A DNA stretch of 64,000 nucleotides from Podospora comata. Its lineage: Eukaryota; Ascomycota; Sordariomycetes; Sordariales; Podosporaceae. Shown here one piece after another: positions 12,442 through 24,520 of this stretch. The translations under genes and the position numbers were made by a program. The stretch lies in NCBI GenBank assembly GCA_017354895.1, contig CP071497.1:124001-188000 (forward strand). The letters run 5' to 3'. The notes beneath the pieces were generated by a model. That model was not told the origin of the DNA. It did no database searches and saw only the letters and a list, made by a program, of their open reading frames with translations. Position 1 is the stretch's first letter. Each line of letters starts with the position of its first letter.

Positions 12442-13575
12442 ATGGCCGGGTACCTCCTCTCCAAGCTCGGCTTCGACCTGAAGAATCAAGCAGATAACCA
12501 CGACCCTGGCAACAACGACGACCGCCTCCCTCCCCTCCCGCAACTCCACATCTCCACCGAGGACCACTTCCCCCCTTCCACGCAAGGGACCTACCCCCGT
12601 TTGTGCCAGCTATCCGACGGCTCCCTCCTCAAGAGCTACACCACCTTTGGCCCTGACGGGGAGAGAGTCCTGGTTGTATCACGCAGCGTTGACCAAGCTC
12701 GTTCGTTCGAAGTCGTGGGGGAAATCACACGCTCCCACGGTGACTGCGACAACTGTTTTCTTGCTGAGCTGGAGCCGGGGGTTGTGTTGGCTGCTTTTAG
12801 GAACCATGATTTGAGCGGTGAAGATGGTAATAAGCCGACCTGGTTCCGGATTACGGTTTGTCGATCTCGGGATGGGGGGAGGATTTGGGAGTATTTGAGC
12901 CAGGCGGTGGAGAAGGGGGGCTCGGATGGGGTGTGGGAGCCGTTTGTAAGGATTCCTGTGGGGAGGCGAGAGGAGGTGCAGTTGTATTATTCGGCCGAGG
13001 CGGAGCAGGGGCAGAGGCAGGACACGATGGTGGTTGTTAGTGGGGATGGGGGGGAGACGTGGTCGGAGCCGAGGAAGATTACGGGGGAGGAGGGGTTGAG
13101 AGATGGGATGGTGGGGATTGCCGGTATGAAGGATGCAGTTTCTGGCAAAGAGGCGCTGGTGATGGTGTTGGAGACCACAAGGTGTGGGCCTGGGAGGTTT
13201 AGCATTGAGGCGGTGGTTTCGTACGACGAGGGACTGAGCTGGGCGTCAAGGCAAGAGGTGTACAAGCCATTGGGAGAGGGCAAAAATGCCGGGGCACCGC
13301 AGATTGGGACTCTGGCTGGTGGGGAGGGAGTGGCGGTGGTATTTATGACAGATGAGGATGGGAACGAAGGGGTATGGCCTTCTGGGGCCAAGATCAAGAC
13401 TGTTTTAGGGGTTGGGTTGGGGAATGGAGTGATCAACTGGAGTCGGGAGGCTGATACTGTTTTCGAGGAGGGGAGTTCATGGCCAGGGATTCTGGGAGTC
13501 GGTCACGGGGAGGCGCTGGTGGTCTGCGAGACGAGAAGCAGAATTGGGGGTAGGCTGTTGAGCTTGGATCTCTGA
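12442..13575 (+). CDS. BNR/Asp-box (sialidase-like) beta-propeller protein
   Basis: Intronless gene of 377 residues. The start is MAGYLLSKLGF in CAAACATGG; in-frame ATGs further upstream lie in leader sequence. Three Asp-box motifs are visible and regularly spaced: SRDGGRIW, SGDGGETW and SYDEGLSW. An N-terminal YPRLCQLSDGSLL resembles the first blade of fungal sialidase/GH93-type propellers. There is no signal peptide or membrane helix, so the protein is predicted cytosolic, unlike secreted GH33 or GH93 enzymes. The middle of the gene is unusually rich in GGG codons and G runs compared with its neighbours. Fold assignment is firm; substrate and even enzymatic activity are unknown. It could be a non-catalytic propeller. 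Confidence 0.82.
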   Translation: MAGYLLSKLGFDLKNQADNHDPGNNDDRLPPLPQLHISTEDHFPPSTQGTYPRLCQLSDGSLLKSYTTFGPDGERVLVVSRSVDQARSFEVVGEITRSHGDCDNCFLAELEPGVVLAAFRNHDLSGEDGNKPTWFRITVCRSRDGGRIWEYLSQAVEKGGSDGVWEPFVRIPVGRREEVQLYYSAEAEQGQRQDTMVVVSGDGGETWSEPRKITGEEGLRDGMVGIAGMKDAVSGKEALVMVLETTRCGPGRFSIEAVVSYDEGLSWASRQEVYKPLGEGKNAGAPQIGTLAGGEGVAVVFMTDEDGNEGVWPSGAKIKTVLGVGLGNGVINWSREADTVFEEGSSWPGILGVGHGEALVVCETRSRIGGRLLSLDL

Positions 13576-14379
13576 CATCCATGACCATGTCCTGATCGGC
13601 CTCTTGTCGTATGACAGCATTTGACGAAGCCCGAGATGAGGAACTAGACGGTAACTCAACATGATTTCTTCAACTACCCAAATATTTGTTGGATTTCGCT
13701 CGAATCCAGTCCTCCAGATCAATATGGAGTAGTGGTTGCTTCGCCCAACTGCAACATGCACAAACCTAGAGTGGTAACCTGAACCAGACCACCGGTTTTC
13801 TTGGGTCTTAAGGGAACTGGAATATGCGCCGGCAAAAGAGCTGAAAAGACTGCACGGCAGTCGTGACGGGTGTAATCCGTACCTAGGTATTTATCCGCCG
13901 CTCAGCATATCACAGGCGCGGCAGATTCTTCGACGCGATCATGTCTGCCTTACCCCGGATCGGTTAAAAGCACCACTTCCCGTCTTACCCCAGATCTTGA
14001 GCTGATCACCATTCACGAGCTGAGAACTGAAACAGCTAACCGCAGGAAGAAGTGACAATGCAGTCAGCGCTCCCGCTGACAGTTTCTCTTCTCAATTTGG
14101 AGCGCGGGGCTAGTTCTTCCACGAGATATGATGGCTTTATAGGTGGTTCACTTCGTCTTCCCTTCACCCAAAGCTTGCCTGCCCATCGTTGCATTTGAGA
14201 TTCCATGATACCTCCTCTGCTTGTAGCGTTGCATGCATGGCCGTGTGCAGCGGACATTTTACGATCTTCACCTCTCACCTAGTTGACGTCGAACCTCCAG
14301 GGTAGGCGTTGCTGTATCATTGTTGTCGGGGTACTGGAAAACCCCAGCGTCGAACAGTTGGGACAACTTTACCAACACC
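13576..14379. other. Intergenic, no gene seen
   Basis: About 0.8 kb of mixed sequence between the propeller gene and the protease. A short palindrome near 13692-13708 resembles a tRNA T-arm but has no matching acceptor or D arm. Short frames on the minus strand lack protein character. Confidence 0.4.
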
Positions 14380-16052
14380 ATGTTGCTTCACTTCGCCATA
14401 TACACCACTCTTTTTCTTACAGTCAGTCATGGAGCCGGTCTTCCTAATCTCAGCAATGAACATTCACTCGATGATGGTGACAAGGGCGGAGGGAAGCGTA
14501 CAAGAGACCCAGGCTATGTGCGCATGCCGGTGTCGAGACAGAAGTTCAAAAGTAAGGGGAAGTCAAAAAGGGGCTGGCATTGGGGGCCCCCGACCGACCC
14601 TCACAATGACCCCCCAGCTTTGAAGTCAAATCAACCCTTCCAACCTACTCATGCGTCATCATCGACAAGACCACCGCCAACTCTGACTAGAATAACGAGA
14701 TCCCCACCAACCCAGCAGTCTCCGACTTTGCATCGCCGAGCAGCAGACAGAAGATGGGGCTGGTCCAATCTTGAAGAACTGGGCGGCATTGCCTACATCA
14801 TCCAGTGTTCGTGCTCCACCCTTGAATTCCATTTCCACCTGATTTCAACCCCTGCTGACAAGTCCACAAACTTCTTTCTATAGTGGACATTGGCACGCCC
14901 CCTCAAAAAGTCCGCGTCTTCGTCGACACCGGCTCATACGAACTCTGGGTCAACCCCCGCTGCAGCACGTCGGCGTCGGATTCCCTCTGCCAGACGTTTG
15001 GCAACTACTTCCCATCCAAGTCAAACTCCGCCATGCACATTGGTGGCAACTTTGCCGTCACCTACGGCACAGGGGCAGTGCGAGGAAGCTACTGGAGCGA
15101 CGTGATGAGTATTGCGAGTCTGTCACACCTCCCTCAACTCTACAGGTGCTTCTCACTCTCATGCTTGAGACTGACAACTCCCTAAAAAGTGCTCCAAATC
15201 CCCCAAGTCCAGTTCGCCGTAGCAGCCGACAGCAACTACACCTTCGCCGGCATCCTCGGTTTAGGCTACGCTTACCCCTATTCCATCCCCTACCCCTCCG
15301 TCCTCAACCTCATGGTCTCCCAGAAGATGATATCCGCCCCCATCTTCAGCCTCGGTCTCGGCGGCGACGGCGACGGCTTCAGCGAGATTATTTTTGGCGG
15401 AGTCAACCGCTGGAAGTTTGCCGGGCCGCTGGTCCCGGTCTCCATTTGGCCTCCGGTCAAAGAGCAGGATCCGAGATGGGTGCAATACTGGGTCAATGTC
15501 ACCAGCGTCGGGTTGACGAAGCCAAAAGAGGCAGGAAAACTGTACACACCTCGGGAGGGGTTTTCCATGCCGACGTTGATCGACACGGGCTCGACGTTGA
15601 GCTACATCCGGGAGGACCTCGTGGCGGTGATAGGGCAGCAGTTCAACGCCGAGATTGACACGCAGGGGAATTACTTTGTGGACTGCAAGTACAGGGACGT
15701 GGCGGGGACGGTGGACTTTGGGTTCAACAGCGGCGCGATGGTGATCAATGTGCGATACAAGGATTTCATCTACCAGCTCTACCCGGGCAGGTGCATGCTT
15801 GGGGTGCAGCCGGCAGATTATGGGAGCACGTACTATGTGCTGGGAGACACGTTCATCAGGGGTGCTTATTGTGAGTCTTGCCCGTTTCTTAGAGTCAGCA
15901 AAATATCTACAGAGCTGACACATGCATACATAGTGGTATTTGATCAGCAATCAGACGTTGTGTGGATGAATCAGTACTATAATTGTGGCGACGGGGTAGT
16001 AACAGTGGGACAAACCCCAAGGGATATCAAGAATGTTGTCGGCGCGTGCTAG
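14380..16052 (+). CDS. Secreted pepsin-like aspartic protease (peptidase A1)
   Basis: Four exons: 14380-14806, 14884-15108, 15190-15870 and 15934-16052, giving 483 residues. The first donor is GTTCGT, slightly off consensus, but joining there restores LDIGTPPQKVRVFVDTGS. A signal peptide (MLLHFAIYTTLFLTVSHG) leads into a basic, Pro/Ser-rich propeptide of about 120 residues. Both catalytic motifs are present, DTGSYELW and DTGSTLSY, with a flap-type YGTGAVRG between them. The mature enzyme should be an active acid protease in the secretory path or medium. The C-terminus lacks a GPI signal, separating it from yapsins. A long extra stretch around the second lobe (WRKV-free, PREGFSMPT) is typical of fungal A1 subgroups with candidapepsin-like organisation. 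Confidence 0.9.
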
Positions 16053-16194
16053 CTGAGGTAGCTTTTGCGGTCATTGTGTTGTAGCTACCTTGAGCATGTA
16101 TCAAGCAACATGTTTTCTCCCGCAGTCCTCTGAACCTGGACTCTGAACCTCGAACCGCCTACTTCTTCAACTGCGGCCAACACAGGGGAAAGTC

Positions 16195-17999
16195 ATGGAA
16201 ACACCGGGAAACATCAAATTCCAAAGCTACGATAGGATCATGAATGCGAACCTACGTGGCCACCGAAATGCGTACGAGCATCCGGCGATCATGGAGTTTA
16301 GAGATCGAACTGTACCAAGACGCCTAGTTGCAAATCGCGCTCGATATGCCATGGCCGGGTGTATTTCCCGGTGCCCATAACCCCTTCGGCATGGCTGGGA
16401 ACCTCCTTCCTGCCGCCCACAGGTCTAGAACCTGCAGAATTGTTCAAGCCACGGTTGGTTCGCCCGGTGTACCATGAAAACGGGCTCGTTTATGTGCAGC
16501 GCTTCTGTTTTGCCAGGCCGTTCATGAGCGACTTTGTTCATACCATGACCATGGCCATCTACACGGGAAGTTGGGGGTTCGATAGTAACTCCGGAGATGC
16601 AGAACCATACAAGACGAGTCTTGGCTTCCGGTTCAACACATTCGAACTTGGCAAGGTCTACTGTTTCTGGGAGGATGCGGGCGCAGATGGCCAGGTTCAT
16701 CAGAGTACCAAGGATTGAGCTAAGATGGAGGCTGTGCTTGCCGCACGTGGGTATCGTGACTGGTCTCTTGAGGGCTGGGTTCGCATCGTCTTCATTACCA
16801 AGTCGGAATATCTGGGAAAGAACGTTACTCGAAACATGCTCAAGTGGGCAGCGGATCGAGCCCATCGACCACCTGGGGCCAGACCCCAAGTACCAAAACG
16901 AACAGGAAGCCCACAGATGGGACGACTACGTCTCTCTGGAGAAGCGATTGCAACACGTAAACCCACACCTTTGTACAATCCCAAGTCGACAGGCTGTAAT
17001 AAAAGCAGTACACAATATGATCGGCGAGCACAACGACGTCAAAGTGACCGCTGCTGAACATGACAATTGTGACGGAAGTGGTCATGTCTGGCAGGGTACC
17101 AACTACGCGGTTGAGCCGAACCTGCTACCCGAAGACCTGTTCGTGATACAACCCACGAAAAAACATCCCGCCAAGGAGCTTGAGAACCGATTCGTGCATT
17201 TCAATCATCCGAAGCACATGGCCATTTTCACACATGTGAACTTACCCTCGGACTCAACATGTCCGTTCGTCGCCTCCATGGTGTACAACCTAGACAAGAA
17301 AACCGATGCCAAGGTCCCGCAATAGCTCGATGGCTACCAGGCTATTGACGAAGACGGCGCTGCTCTGATCGGTGTCATTTCTGCGCTGGAGTCACGTCTC
17401 CCTGTCAAAGAAAGCTGCTTTCCTACGCAAGTGTCAGGAGGGCCTGCGATGCCGTGGAACCGCAACAATATGGCCCAATGGTGGATCGATGGTTGGGAGA
17501 AACTCATCATCATCACGACGTCCCAGTACGTCCATCACCACGCTACTGAGTCTATGCTGAAATGGGCTGAAAAAGGTTGGCGACGAAAAGCGAAAAGGTG
17601 GGAACCTATTCGCAATCAAGATTGCTGGAAGGAGTTGTCGCAGATGTTGGGTCACTATGCAATGCACGGCTGTGAGGTTGCCGTTTGGTATGTACCTCCT
17701 GAAAAGCATTGGGCTGGCCAAGCTGGAGGAGTACATAAAGCTCATAAAGGAGAAAAACAAGGTGGCGGAACAGTTATAAGAGGAGAAGGCAAAGAAGGCA
17801 GGGGAAGAGAAGAAAGTATTGGAGGAGGAAAAGAAAGTATTGGAGGAGGAAAAGAAAGTAGAGGAGGAGGATGACAAAGGTGGACCAGATGTCGAGTCGG
17901 ATTGATGGTTCAGAGAGCGAGGAAGTGGTCATCGGCCATGGAAAGAAAAAGAATAAGGGCAGGAAGGCTAATAAGAAGAAAGGCAAGAAGCGAAGATGA
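16195..17999 (+). pseudogene. Decayed tandem RNase H-like domain gene
   Basis: Two diverged copies of an RNase H-like fold can be read in order on the plus strand. Copy one includes LIYTG-like sequence at 16550-16860 and ends in TRNMLKWAADR; copy two lies at about 17200-17720 with HATESMLKWAEKGW and the family-like IRNQDCWKELSQML. A Glu/Lys heptad-like stretch with a 21 bp tandem repeat (17810-17873) and a Lys-rich tail close the region. Roughly three or four interruptions mean no single protein spans it. Where intact fungal relatives carry the catalytic Asp residues (YTDGS and ATDSEY), both copies have other residues. No reverse transcriptase, integrase or terminal repeats are nearby, so I read it as a decayed host-family gene rather than a retroelement. 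The family call is from motif memory. Confidence 0.6.
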
Positions 18000-18760
18000 A
18001 GAGGTCTCAGTGAGAGTACCTGGGAGAATTGGGTCCTTGGCTCACGACGAAGCTGCAAAGCGAAGATGATAGATCGGTAAGTAAGGTAACTTGTGTCAGC
18101 GTTATAAAAGAGAAGGGTTTACCGAGCAATACAATGATCATTCTTCATACCATTCTGTTACACAACCAGGGAGAGCAAGCAAATTTGTATCCCATCAGAG
18201 AATTACCTCCCGTAGGCTACCTATCTAGTCAGGATGGTACTGGTGCTGTTTTGGAGCTTGAAGGGCCAGAGGTGGGGGAACGCAGGGCCCACACAAAGAA
18301 CAGGATCACATCTGTCAAAGATGGTCTGGACTTTTCAAGGAGATAATGAATGCAGAGTTAAATTCATGAACACTAGAGCCAGATTAGGCTCCCAGAATGC
18401 CAGGACAGAGATTTAGGGCTGTTGTGGCGTCGACGGACCAGTAGAAACTGGATTTTCTACGAGCTAGATACCCTGATTCAGATGTATGTGGTGGCTGGCT
18501 GGTGCTGCGCCATCTCACCTTCTGGGGGCGCGGAATTCTTTGTACGAATCGCGTTGGTGCCCGCGTTTGGATGCTCGGGGTGGAAGTTGCTGTGAAGATC
18601 GAGGTAGAAAAACACTTCGATTCCCCAGCTCAGGTAGCGATTTGTTGTCTAACGGCATATAATTGATCAACCTTTGCTACTGTGCTTGTCAACACTGTGG
18701 GCTTGGAATCTGTGCTCAGTAATCTCTTCACTATCACCGCCAGCTGAAAACAAAGCAACC
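18000..18760. other. Intergenic, no gene seen
   Basis: About 0.76 kb between the decayed RNase H-like gene and the hemerythrin-like gene. Frames are short and unstructured; I recognise nothing here. Confidence 0.4.
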
Positions 18761-19684
18761 ATGGCACCAGTCTATGCAGACCACCCATTCCCCCCTATCC
18801 AGACTCCTGTGTTTGCAGCGAAACAAGACCCGCATGCAAAGGTTGGACCACCTCCATCATCTGATCACCCCTAACGAAACACGCTATTCACACTTCAACT
18901 GCATGTACAGGTGGACAGCTTCGACCGTGCCGCCTCGGAAATGGCCAATGCGCACAATCTCATGATCCGCGGCCTTAATTCCATCTATCTTCAAGCTCCA
19001 CACATCACAGCTCCCGACGTAAAACCCTTTTGCCGGTACATTGCGGCTTTCACCAACCTGATTCACGTCCACCACCACGGCGAGGAGACACATTTCTTTC
19101 CAGAGGTAGAGAGGTTGTCGGGGGTGGAGGGAATCATGGAGGCGAATGTCCATCAACACGGCGTGTTCAAGAAAGGGCTACACGATCTGGATGATTACAT
19201 CAATGGTGTTCTGGCGGATAAACAGGAGTATGACGGTAAGGGGGTAGTGCAGATGATTGATGTATTTGGGAAAAGTCTCGTTGAGCATCTGCGGGATGAA
19301 ATCCCTACGTTGCAGAGGTTGAGAGAGGTGGATGGAGAGGGGAGAAAGATGGCGGAGGCGATTGAGAGGATCATGGGGGAAGAAGGGGAGAGTTCGATGG
19401 TTTGTGCCTTCTCATATACCGACCTTCTCTTTGGCGATCGACTGGCGGCTAATCAAAGGGCGTCATAGAAAGCACTTGGAATGCCTGGCATGTTGTGGTG
19501 TTTTGCCAATCTGGACATCCACTTCGAGGACGATATATGGCTGGACTGGCCTGCTGCACCGGGCCCTGTCAAGTTTCTGTATCGGAATGTGTTCTGGTGG
19601 GTTTATACTGATCTTAGGAAGTTTGGATCAGTTGACAGGAACGGCAAGCTGAGGGCTCTATATGCTGTTCCCAAGTCAGAATAA
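18761..19684 (+). CDS. Hemerythrin-like HHE-domain protein
   Basis: Three exons: 18761-18841, 18911-19399 and 19469-19684, giving 261 residues. The start is AACCATGGCACCAG. The four-helix HHE signature is clear: AHNLMIRGLNS in helix 1, HVHHHGEETHFFPEVE in helix 2, HQHGVFKKGLHDL in helix 3 and HLRDEIPTLQ in helix 4, which together supply a di-iron site. Unspliced, the second exon would end soon after MGEEGESSM. Removing 19400-19468 (GTTTGT...TAG, branch-like CTAAT) joins a third exon with LDIHFEDDIW and a hydrophobic FLYRNVFWWVYTDL, a C-terminal extension I recall in other fungal family members. There is no signal peptide. A role in oxygen, iron or NO sensing or storage is inferred from the fold only. 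Confidence 0.85.
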
Positions 19685-20625
19685 GGTAGTGTGTCTGGGG
19701 ATGGGCCCACTTTATGGACGGTTCGGTTTTGTTACTACGCCTGTTTGCCCCTATTTGCCCCCTTTATCCTCTTATTTCTTGCTGCTTTTTGGATGGACAC
19801 ATGGTTGCATAAATATTGAATGGATCTGATTACAAAGTCTGAGCAGCGATATCAACATGCATGGGAATGGATACGTGTGGACATTGCGTTACATGTTGAG
19901 GACTTAAAGATCTGGTAATTCACACGCCTTTCGATCATGTTTCAAGGCCTTTCGAATGCCAGGTATCTTCTCTTTTAAGACTTTTAATCAATATTTCAAA
20001 GTATTTTTATTGCTATCAACTGGCCTATTGACCATCTTCGAAGGCCAGTTTATGATAGTTCAGACGCTAAAGCTTCACATGTAATAGCTGTTCAACACAA
20101 GACACCCTACCTATGCAGTCTGTGCTACAGCTTCCCCACTTCAGTTCCCTCAAATCCAGTTGCGAGTGCCTATCTACCCTTCCACCGAGCCACCTAGCTA
20201 GCAATGCATGCTCACCAATGTTGTGGCATCGGCTTGCTGCCTTCCAATTCAGGAAACTCATTATGCCGGTAGATCTGCGCTCCCTTCTCACTCAACCCAC
20301 CAAATGTCAGGTCATCTATTCCCGTCTCGATTTTCGCAATCCCCGCACTTCATGTTGCTCCCATGCAGACTGTATCACCTGGGGGTCTGCCGTAGGAGGA
20401 GAGGAGGACATCATGCAACGTCGGACACACATAGCCGAGAAGCAAACACGGCAGTATCTGGACCTCCTCGTATCCCGGATGCCGGCATTCGGCGGCATTG
20501 CATATCGGCCGTACAATGTCTGATAAGCCCATTGCCTTTCAACGATTCTCCTTCGAGTACAGTGAGGGTGGAGGAGCGTTTTGGTAGCCCATTGTCCCTA
20601 GTTCTCGAGTTCGACTACAGAAAGC
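19685..20625. other. Intergenic, AT-richer, with a hairpin
   Basis: About 0.94 kb. An AT-rich stretch (19920-20060) includes a 9 bp inverted repeat, AACTGGCCT at 20018-20026 and its complement at 20042-20050, separated by 15 bases. The rest is leader of the transporter gene. I see no coding sequence. Confidence 0.4.
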
Positions 20626-23418
20626 ATGGCAGAAAAACCCGAGGCTGTCGATCCTGACGGGATCGGAATCATCTCGAGCCACGAAACGAGGTCATCCGAT
20701 CGAGACCCTGAAAAAACACCTGCCAAGCCCTACGAAAGGGAAACACACGATGGCCAGGAGCCAGACAACATCACGGACCAGATCCCGCACTCTCTGCTCG
20801 AGGAATTGGCACCAAATGGCGAATACGAGCACATCCTCTCCAAAATCAACGCCATGTCAACGGAAGAGGCCCTGGCCATCATCCGTGAATCGCTTACTTT
20901 CCACGCCGATGACTGGAACTTTCCCACTGTCATGCGGACAAGAATGCAGAGACTGGTGAAAGAGAGCCCGAAAGAGTACGGCGACTTTTATGAGCGAGAT
21001 CTCAGAATCGATGCTGTCATGATGCGCTGGTCCAGCCCCTATCCGGGGGTTAGAGCTGTGGCTGAACTGACTGACAATGACTCCACCCCCGTAGAGACCA
21101 TTAGGGCTTACTTTCTGGGTATATCGTGGGCTGTGATTGGGACCTTTATGGCGACGTTTTTCAACTCGAGATTTCCGAGCATCAGTACGTGTTGGCCTTC
21201 ACTTATCAAAGGACATGGGGCTGACAGACACGGGCAGCTCTTAGTGGGAGTGTTATTCAGATTCTTTTGTACCCGTGTGCAAAGGTCCTCGAGTATGCCC
21301 TTCCGGACTGGGGATTCACGGTGTTTGGTACGAGACACTCGCTCAATCCGGGGCCGTGGACGTTCAAAGAGCAAATGTTTGCGACGATTACCTACAACAT
21401 CGCTATTTATACCACCAATTCGTATGGGATGGTGCGTTGACTCGTTTTCTATATTCGCCTCTCTAAAATGATGCTGATAAATACAGATCCTCGTCCAGAA
21501 GATGCCCATTTTCTACGGCCAGAGCTTTGTCAACTATGGCTACCAGCTCATGCTGACCCTGTTCGTTCAGCTCATGGGGATGGGCTTTGCAGGATATCTC
21601 CGCCGGTTCTCAGTATATCCTGTCAAAGCCCTCTGGCCCACCATCCTTCCCACCATTGCCATGAATCGAGCATTGACCAGGCCAGAGCCCAAAGAGAACA
21701 TTTACGGTTGGACCATATCCCGGTACAACTTCTTCTACGTCTGCACGGTATCCATGGCGATCTACTACTGGCTGCCGGGTTATCTTTTCACAGCCCTCTC
21801 CACCTTCAACTGGATGACCTGGATTGCTCCCGAGAACTTGACCTTGGCCATTTTGACTGGCTCATCTCTTGGGTTAGGTCTCTTTAATCCAATCACCACT
21901 TTTGACTGGAACATTGCTACATCTTCCTTTGCCGCCCTCGCCAACCCTTTCTTCGCCACAGCAACTGAATGGTGCTCCGCTTGGCTCGGAGCGGCAGTCA
22001 TCCTGGCCATTTTTTACAACAACATGAATCACTCTGCCTACCTCCCCATCAACTCCAGCTCGGCCTTTGCCAACGATGGGAAACCGTACCGTGTGCAGAA
22101 TGTCATCTCAGCAGACAACAAGCTCGACGAGCAGAAGTACCAAGCCTACTCCCCGCCGTTCTACTCTGCCGGATACATCCTGACTGTCGGAGCCAACTTT
22201 GCGTTTTACCCAGTGTATTTCTTGTACATCATGGTCAACCAGTGGACGACGGTGGGCAAGGCCTATGTTGACTTTTACCAGGGGCTGAGAAGGGGGAAAG
22301 GGAACTATGAAGGGGCGATGGATGTCCATTCGAGGCTGATGAGCCGGTACGCCGAGGTGCCAGACTGGTGGTTCATCTTCATTTTGGTTGCGGCCATTGT
22401 CGTGTCGGTGATTTTCTTGAGGATATATCCACTGGAAACACCTGTGTGGCTTGTTTTCCTCATGATAGGCATCAACATCATCTTTGCCGTCCCGCTATCT
22501 CTGTTGTCGGCCACCACGGGGACCAATCTGGGGCTTGGGAGTCTGATACAGGTGCTGACGGGGTATCTTCTGCCCGGGAACCCCAATGCTTTCTTGTTTG
22601 CGCAAACCTTGGGCAGCTGGGCGTTGGCCGGTTACGGAGACAACTATGTGCAAGATCAAAAGATGGCCCACTATGTCAAGATCCCGCCGAGGGCCGTGTT
22701 TAGGAGCCAGATTGGGACGATCATCATCACCTGTTTTGTTGCGGTTTCGACCCAAAACTTCATCATGGAGAACGTGAAGGGCTTGTGCGAGCCGGACCAG
22801 CCGAGCAGGTTCACCTGTGCTGCTGACGGTGCACCGCTGTATGCCAGCAGCTTGATGTGGGGATTGCTGGGCAGCGAGAGGATGTTTGGTGCCATGTATC
22901 CGATGTTCAAGTGGTGCTTCTTGATCGGGACGGGCATTGCGGTAGTGTTTCTGGTCGGGCAGGGATACGGGCCGAAATACCTGCCCGGCATCAAAGAAAG
23001 ACTGCGGGGAAGACTGAGGCCAAGGACATTTGCGCACCTTGACAGGACAATCTTTCCTTTCGTGGCCAGCCTGTTGTGGTTGAACCCCGTGTTGATCATC
23101 CATGGATTCCAACACTGGGCGCCGTCCAATCTGAGCTACAAGACGCCCGGGTTCATCCTGAGTTTCATTTTCATGTACCTGCTGCCAAAATACCGGCTGG
23201 CATGGTGGGAAAAGTACAATTACGTGCTTTCTGCCTCGTTGACGGCAGGCGTCGCCATCAGCGCCCTCATCATGTTCTTTGCTGTGGGATACCACCCCGT
23301 GAAGCTGGATTGGTGGGGGAATCGGGTCAGCCACGCCGGCATGGACGGGAAGAGTGTGGGGATCCTGCCGATTCCCGAGAAGGGGTACTTTGGACCGGAG
23401 CGGGGCCAGTTCCCGTAG
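20626..23418 (+). CDS. Oligopeptide transporter, OPT family
   Basis: Three exons: 20626-21184, 21238-21431 and 21487-23418, giving 894 residues. The N-terminal 130 residues are hydrophilic and acidic, followed by 12 or more hydrophobic segments. Two OPT signatures are present: NPGPW followed by TFKEQ (the NPGPFNxKEH motif, restored only after splicing) and KIPPRAVFRSQ. The protein should be a plasma-membrane proton-coupled importer of small peptides; some family members carry glutathione or metal chelates, and sequence alone does not separate these. It is transcribed in the same direction as the downstream ATPase but 1.1 kb away, so an ordinary separate transcript is likely. Confidence 0.93.
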
Positions 23419-24520
23419 TGTAGTCTTTAGATCTGCTGATCTCGATGTTGAGAGTGAGGCTGTTGGCAAGAGTTGGCGAGGCCTCCAGTTGCGACAGTCC
23501 ACGTTTCAACCCGACATGGAATCCCGTACATAATGAGCGTGTAAGTAGTCGTGAGCTTCGCTTCAATTAGTAACATTGAGTGTATGGAACATCGCGTCGG
23601 CCTTCCTCCAGTAATAAGAATAAGTGTGGTTGGGTCTGGACCAGAGGGGCCAATGAGCACAGTCCCCACGCGTCACCACCCGGCAGACGGCTCGAGTGCC
23701 GGTGCGGGGCCGGTGATTGATAACGGGCTTGGCGTCGTTCTTGACAGGAAGTGTTTGCTACGGGATAAATACCCAAGATTGATCCCATCATCAGCCAGCT
23801 GTTCATCAAATGGTATGGATGGGCTGCCTCTGGTGGATGACAACAGAGATTATAGAGAATCAGCCAGTGTCTTCTTTTTCGTCTTCAGGAGGCTAAAACA
23901 ACACTGCCTGGGTGGTGGATACAGGAGATACCGGTTAGGTGCATACCGACGGAACAGGGACAAACAAAGATAGCAGGTGACCAGTGACCAACAGGGTGCG
24001 TCCGGCGGTCGGCACCAGCTTCCATTCATTGAGCACAGCCACGAACGGTGCAGAGAATCACAAGGGCCAAGACGGTGCCCCACTCTCCGTGGTGATTCGG
24101 GAGTCTGTGATTGGGCTGCTCCCCCTTCTCCAGCCCTTGGCCGACGTTGTCCCAGCGGTCCCAAGCAGGTTCCAAGCGCTGGGCGTTAGCCTTGTTCCTC
24201 GTTGTTGGCGTGGCGTGAATGGCGTGGATGGCGTGGATGGCATGGGAAGAAGCGTGTTCCGTGGACCGTCACCGTCAGATCTGATCCCCCATTGCCCCTG
24301 GGGCAATGATCCATTGATCCCTTGCCTCGTGCTGCTTCTTGTTGAGAGAGATCCAGCAAGGGTGCAGTTGCATGTCTTGGAACGGACCGGCATCATTTGT
24401 CATAAACCCCATGCTCTTCGCCCCCTTCCCGACTTCCTTTTATCTTCTGGAATTCTTCTCTTCTTTCCCTTGTGCATTGTCACTTCGCTGGAACATCAAT
24501 CCAGAAATCACTTTTATTGA
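23419..24520. other. Intergenic, with a 9 bp tandem repeat
   Basis: About 1.1 kb holding the 3' end of the transporter and the promoter of the ATPase. Three GGCGTGRAT units lie at 24212-24238. Open frames on both strands are short and overlap, with no recognisable protein. Confidence 0.4.
24212..24238. repeat. 9 bp tandem repeat, three copies
   Basis: GGCGTGAAT is followed by two perfect GGCGTGGAT copies, about 300 bp upstream of the ATPase start. Confidence 0.8.

Noticed and set aside
13692-13708. tRNA T-arm-like palindrome
   Set aside because: No acceptor stem, D arm or anticodon arm fits around it.
16195-17999. Reading the RNase H-like region as part of an LTR-type element
   Set aside because: No reverse transcriptase, integrase, capsid or terminal repeats are visible, and the repeats resemble stand-alone fungal RNase H-like proteins.
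19920-20060. Possible second copy of the MITE-like element
   Set aside because: Shares only short AGGCCTTT-type words; the terminal inverted repeats are absent.
22495-23502. 335-codon frame antisense to the OPT transporter
   Set aside because: Shadow of a gene with clear OPT signatures.
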